A stretch of DNA of 64,000 bases. Origin: Phytohabitans sp036906915 (GTDB taxonomy: Bacteria > Actinomycetota > Actinomycetes > Mycobacteriales > Micromonosporaceae). Positions 61,807-64,000 of this stretch are shown piece by piece; within the stretch, counting starts at the first letter, position 1, and every line of letters begins with the position of its first letter. The notes beneath the pieces were generated by a model. The model was not told the origin of the DNA and made no database searches. It saw only the letters and a list, made by a program, of their open reading frames with translations. The stretch covers positions 88,453 to 152,452 of the forward strand of contig NZ_JBAKHX010000011.1 of assembly GCF_036906915.1 (NCBI RefSeq), written 5' to 3'. The position numbers and the translations under genes are program-made.

Positions 61807-62828
61807 AGGCGTCCGTCGCGTACAGCTTGGGTTACCCAGGGGATGACCTCGTCGAGCATGGTGTCGAGGCTGGTGGTGGCTTCGAAGCCGAGCACCTCGC
61901 GGGCCTTGGTCACATCCGGAACCCGCTTCTGCACGTCGTACTCGAACGGATCATCCGACACGTACCGGAACGGCACCTCCGGACCCTTGATCTTCGCCCA
62001 GATCAACTCCGCCAACTCCAACACCGTCGTCGACTCCGCCGTCGACAAATTGAAGTCCTCGTTCAGAGCCGCCGGATGCTCCATCGCCGTCACGATCCCA
62101 GCCGCCAGATCACCACCGTACGTGTAGTGCCGCACCTGGCCACCCTCACCCAAAATGTGCAACGGATCCTGACCCTTGACGATCTTCTGCACCAGATCCG
62201 GCACCACGTGCGACATCGCCAACTTCACATTCCCGGACAACACCTCGGCCTCGCCCAACGCCCGGCCCTCACCCACACCAACACAGTTGAACGGCCGCAC
62301 GATCGTGTACGGCAACCGATACTGCTCAAACGCCGCCCGCGCGTAATACTCCACCGCCAACTTCTGAAACCCGTACGACGACAACGGCGGCGGAACCTTC
62401 CGCTCATCCCCTTCGACGGAGGGCCAATGCTCGGTCGACTCGAACACCATCGACGAGGACATGTACGTGACCTTCCGCAAGCGGCCATCCCGATGCGCCG
62501 CGATCGCCGCGTCACACGACGCCGCCATGATCCGCTCATTCGTCGCCAACAGGTCGTACGCATAGGCGTGGAAGTACGAAATCCCACCAATCATCGCCGC
62601 ACCCGCGATGAAATGATCACAATCCGCCAGCAGCTTGGTCAACAGCTCCGTATCACGGGCGTCGCCCTCCACGAACGTGTACCGCTCATGGCTGTCGTAG
62701 CTATGCGAAACCGGCCCGTACTTCGAAAAGTTGTCCACCCCGACCACCTCGTGGCCACGGCCCAACAACTCCTCGACCACATACCCGCCGATGAAGCCGG
62801 CCGAACCGGTAACCAAAACCTTAGCCAC
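61803..62828 (-). CDS. NAD-dependent sugar epimerase/dehydratase (SDR) with atypical codon use
   Basis: This 341-residue extended SDR has GSAGFIGGYVVEEL, SSSMVFEST and the catalytic SYGFQK. GTG 62828 is the start. From about 61930 to 62830 Leu is often TTG and Gly often GGT, while neighbouring genes use CTG/CTC and GGC; the last 40 codons (61803-61925) return to the local style. This suggests that most of the gene came from another source. Substrate unknown, probably a UDP-sugar. Confidence 0.87.
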   Translation of the reverse strand: MAKVLVTGSAGFIGGYVVEELLGRGHEVVGVDNFSKYGPVSHSYDSHERYTFVEGDARDTELLTKLLADCDHFIAGAAMIGGISYFHAYAYDLLATNERIMAASCDAAIAAHRDGRLRKVTYMSSSMVFESTEHWPSVEGDERKVPPPLSSYGFQKLAVEYYARAAFEQYRLPYTIVRPFNCVGVGEGRALGEAEVLSGNVKLAMSHVVPDLVQKIVKGQDPLHILGEGGQVRHYTYGGDLAAGIVTAMEHPAALNEDFNLSTAESTTVLELAELIWAKIKGPEVPFRYVSDDPFEYDVQKRVPDVTKAREVLGFEATTSLDTMLDEVIPWVTQAVRDGRL

Positions 62829-63597
62829 GAGTGCTGTTCTCCTTTTCCAGGATGGTCTCGTCGGCCGCCCGTGCGGCCAACTGCGAATAGGTCAGCTTGC
62901 GACCGAAGGCGAAAAAGTACCAGCGCAGGTACGAGGGCAGGAACCGGCCCACGTCGAAGCGGGACTCGCCGAGCTGGCGGTCGAGCCAGATGGTGGGGAT
63001 TTCGGCGACGGGCAGCCGCAGCCGGTTGGCCTTGGCGCTCAGTTCCAGACCGATCTCGAACCCGGTGCGCGACTCGATGCCCACCTGGCGCACGAACTCG
63101 GTGTCGTACGCCTTGAAACTGTTCGTCGCGTCGCGGGTGCCGACCCTGGCGAACCAGTGCAGGGTGCGCCCCGCCCAGCGGGACATCATGCGCTTGAAGC
63201 GCGGTCCGCCGACCTGCTGCCCACCGGGCATGTACCGGGACGCGGCGGCCACCGCGACGCCGCGGTCGACCAGGCGGGCCAGTTCGTCGATCTGGCGCGG
63301 GTCGTCGGAGCCGTCGGCCATCGTGACGACCGCGACCGGGGCGCGCGCCTGGTCGATGCCGAACCGGATCGCGTTGGCAGGGCCGCGCCCGTACGTGTTC
63401 AGCACCGTGCGCACGCGCGGGTCGGTGCGGGACACCTCTTGGGCGTACGGGACGGTGGTGTCTTCGGGCATGTCGTGCACGACGAGGATCTCCGCGGGCA
63501 GCAGCACCTCGCGGCCGATCCGGTCGAGGCAGCGGACGATCGCCTCGCCCTCGTTGTAGACGGGGATCACGACGGTGACCCGCGGGATGCTGGTCAT
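62821..63597 (-). CDS. Glycosyltransferase family 2 (DPM1-like)
   Basis: This 258-residue GT-A protein starts with VTVVIPVYNEGEAIVRC and has TMADGSDDPRQID (DxD-type). The layout resembles dolichol-phosphate or polyprenyl-phosphate sugar synthases. The start ATG 63597 directly abuts hairpin repeat R4, and no Shine-Dalgarno is visible. It overlaps the SDR gene by eight bases. It may make a lipid-linked sugar donor for the membrane protein at 60526. Confidence 0.85.
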   Translation of the reverse strand: MTSIPRVTVVIPVYNEGEAIVRCLDRIGREVLLPAEILVVHDMPEDTTVPYAQEVSRTDPRVRTVLNTYGRGPANAIRFGIDQARAPVAVVTMADGSDDPRQIDELARLVDRGVAVAAASRYMPGGQQVGGPRFKRMMSRWAGRTLHWFARVGTRDATNSFKAYDTEFVRQVGIESRTGFEIGLELSAKANRLRLPVAEIPTIWLDRQLGESRFDVGRFLPSYLRWYFFAFGRKLTYSQLAARAADETILEKENSTRG

Positions 63598-63795
63598 GCG
63601 CCGCCGCCCGCAGCCGACACAAAGCGGAGGGAGCTGTGAGGGCGCGCCGCCCGCAGCCGCCACCAAGCGAAGGGAGCGCAGCGACCGCAGCGACTGGCGG
63701 CTACAGGGCGGCCTTCGGCGCCCGAGCCGCCCGAGCGCAGCGAGGGCCAGGATTGCAGCGACCGGAGCGACTGGCGGCTACAGGACGGCGCAGGA
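63598..63795 (+). repeat. Hairpin repeat R4 (partial plus full copy plus tail)
   Basis: A truncated left half (63598-63640) is followed by a full unit. Outer arms are GCCGCCC (63646-63652) and GGGCGGC (63706-63712); inner arms are AGCCGCCA (63655-63662) and TGGCGGCT (63695-63702). A further partial unit with GACTGGCGGCTACAGGACGG ends near 63787. The first 21 bases match the start of R1, and both begin right after a start codon on the opposite strand. No other gene fits 63598-63838. Confidence 0.88.
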
Positions 63796-63838
63796 GGCGC
63801 ATGACCCGCGTGAGCGGAGCGAACGCCAATGAGCTCGG

Positions 63839-64000
63839 TCACACCAGCACCCCCCGCCCGGTCAGGCCCCACATGTCGACCAACGGCTTGTCGGTGACCA
63901 GATCTCGGTACTCGGGATGCGGGCTGGCGATCACCAACAGGTCGGCACGCTCCAACACCTCGTCCAGCGCAGTGAACCGCTCATCGACGATGTACGGATC
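63839..64000 (-). CDS. Nucleotide-sugar 6-dehydrogenase (partial, C-terminal end)
   Basis: The last 53 codons end at TGA 63839-63841. They read ADLLVIASPHPEYRDL, then PLVDMWGLTGRGVLV, which is the C-terminal UDP-binding domain of the UDP-glucose/UDP-GlcNAc 6-dehydrogenase family (WbpA/UgD). It would supply the uronic acid precursor for the WlbA/WlbB-like enzymes. Codon use (TTG for Leu, CGT for Arg) is like that of the SDR gene at 61803. The rest lies beyond the window. Confidence 0.85.
   Translation of the reverse strand, partial: DPYIVDERFTALDEVLERADLLVIASPHPEYRDLVTDKPLVDMWGLTGRGVLV

Overview
The window is about 70% G+C with dense, translationally coupled genes, GTG/TTG starts and an actinobacterial gene set (nucS, SigE-type ECF sigma factor, MeaA-type mutase, LamG/Ig/GH43 exoenzymes). 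This points to a filamentous actinomycete, most likely Micromonosporaceae. The family is inferred from gene style, not from a search. No tRNA, rRNA, CRISPR array or insertion sequence was recognised.

Layout. (1) 1-6652 is core metabolism: a partial PduO-type cobalamin adenosyltransferase, murA, a small membrane protein, 3-hydroxybutyryl-CoA dehydrogenase, a two-gene ABC exporter, and an AdoCbl-dependent MeaA-type (ethylmalonyl-CoA) mutase. (2) 6676-11604 is one giant secreted LamG/Ig/GH43/GH43/PKD enzyme with a clear promoter and a LacI-type operator. (3) 11722-12132 is a decayed pseudogene. (4) 12136-16617 is a four-gene operon with an FtsK/EccC-like ATPase, a small helical protein and a coiled-coil membrane protein. 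It looks like a minimal type VII-like machine and is the best candidate for an undescribed system. (5) 16809-28503 is mixed: a dehydrogenase/isomerase pair, an ABC-ATPase remnant, a lipoprotein deacetylase, DUF4126, nucS, TM2, an aldehyde dehydrogenase, a tandem-fused hydroxyacyl-CoA dehydrogenase, an ECF sigma factor with its membrane partner, and a hydrolase.

(6) 28488-64000 is a large surface-polysaccharide locus. It holds glycosyltransferases, an O-acyltransferase, a PHP/ATP-grasp/deacetylase cassette, two asparagine-synthetase-like amidotransferases, Wzz-like, Wzy/ligase-like and Wzx-like proteins, and a secreted DMFA2_C/DUF4082 protein. It also holds sugar-nucleotide genes: two DegT aminotransferases, a NeuD-like and a WlbB-like acetyltransferase, a WlbA-like oxidoreductase, two SDR epimerases, and a nucleotide-sugar dehydrogenase cut by the right edge. 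Together these suggest an acetamido-uronic acid polymer assembled by a Wzx/Wzy-like route, possibly amidated.

A dispersed family of hairpin repeats (16281, 20596, 25354, 63598) sits at gene borders. Its outer stem is constant while the inner stem sequence differs between loci with compensating changes. This is the most striking non-coding signal in the window.
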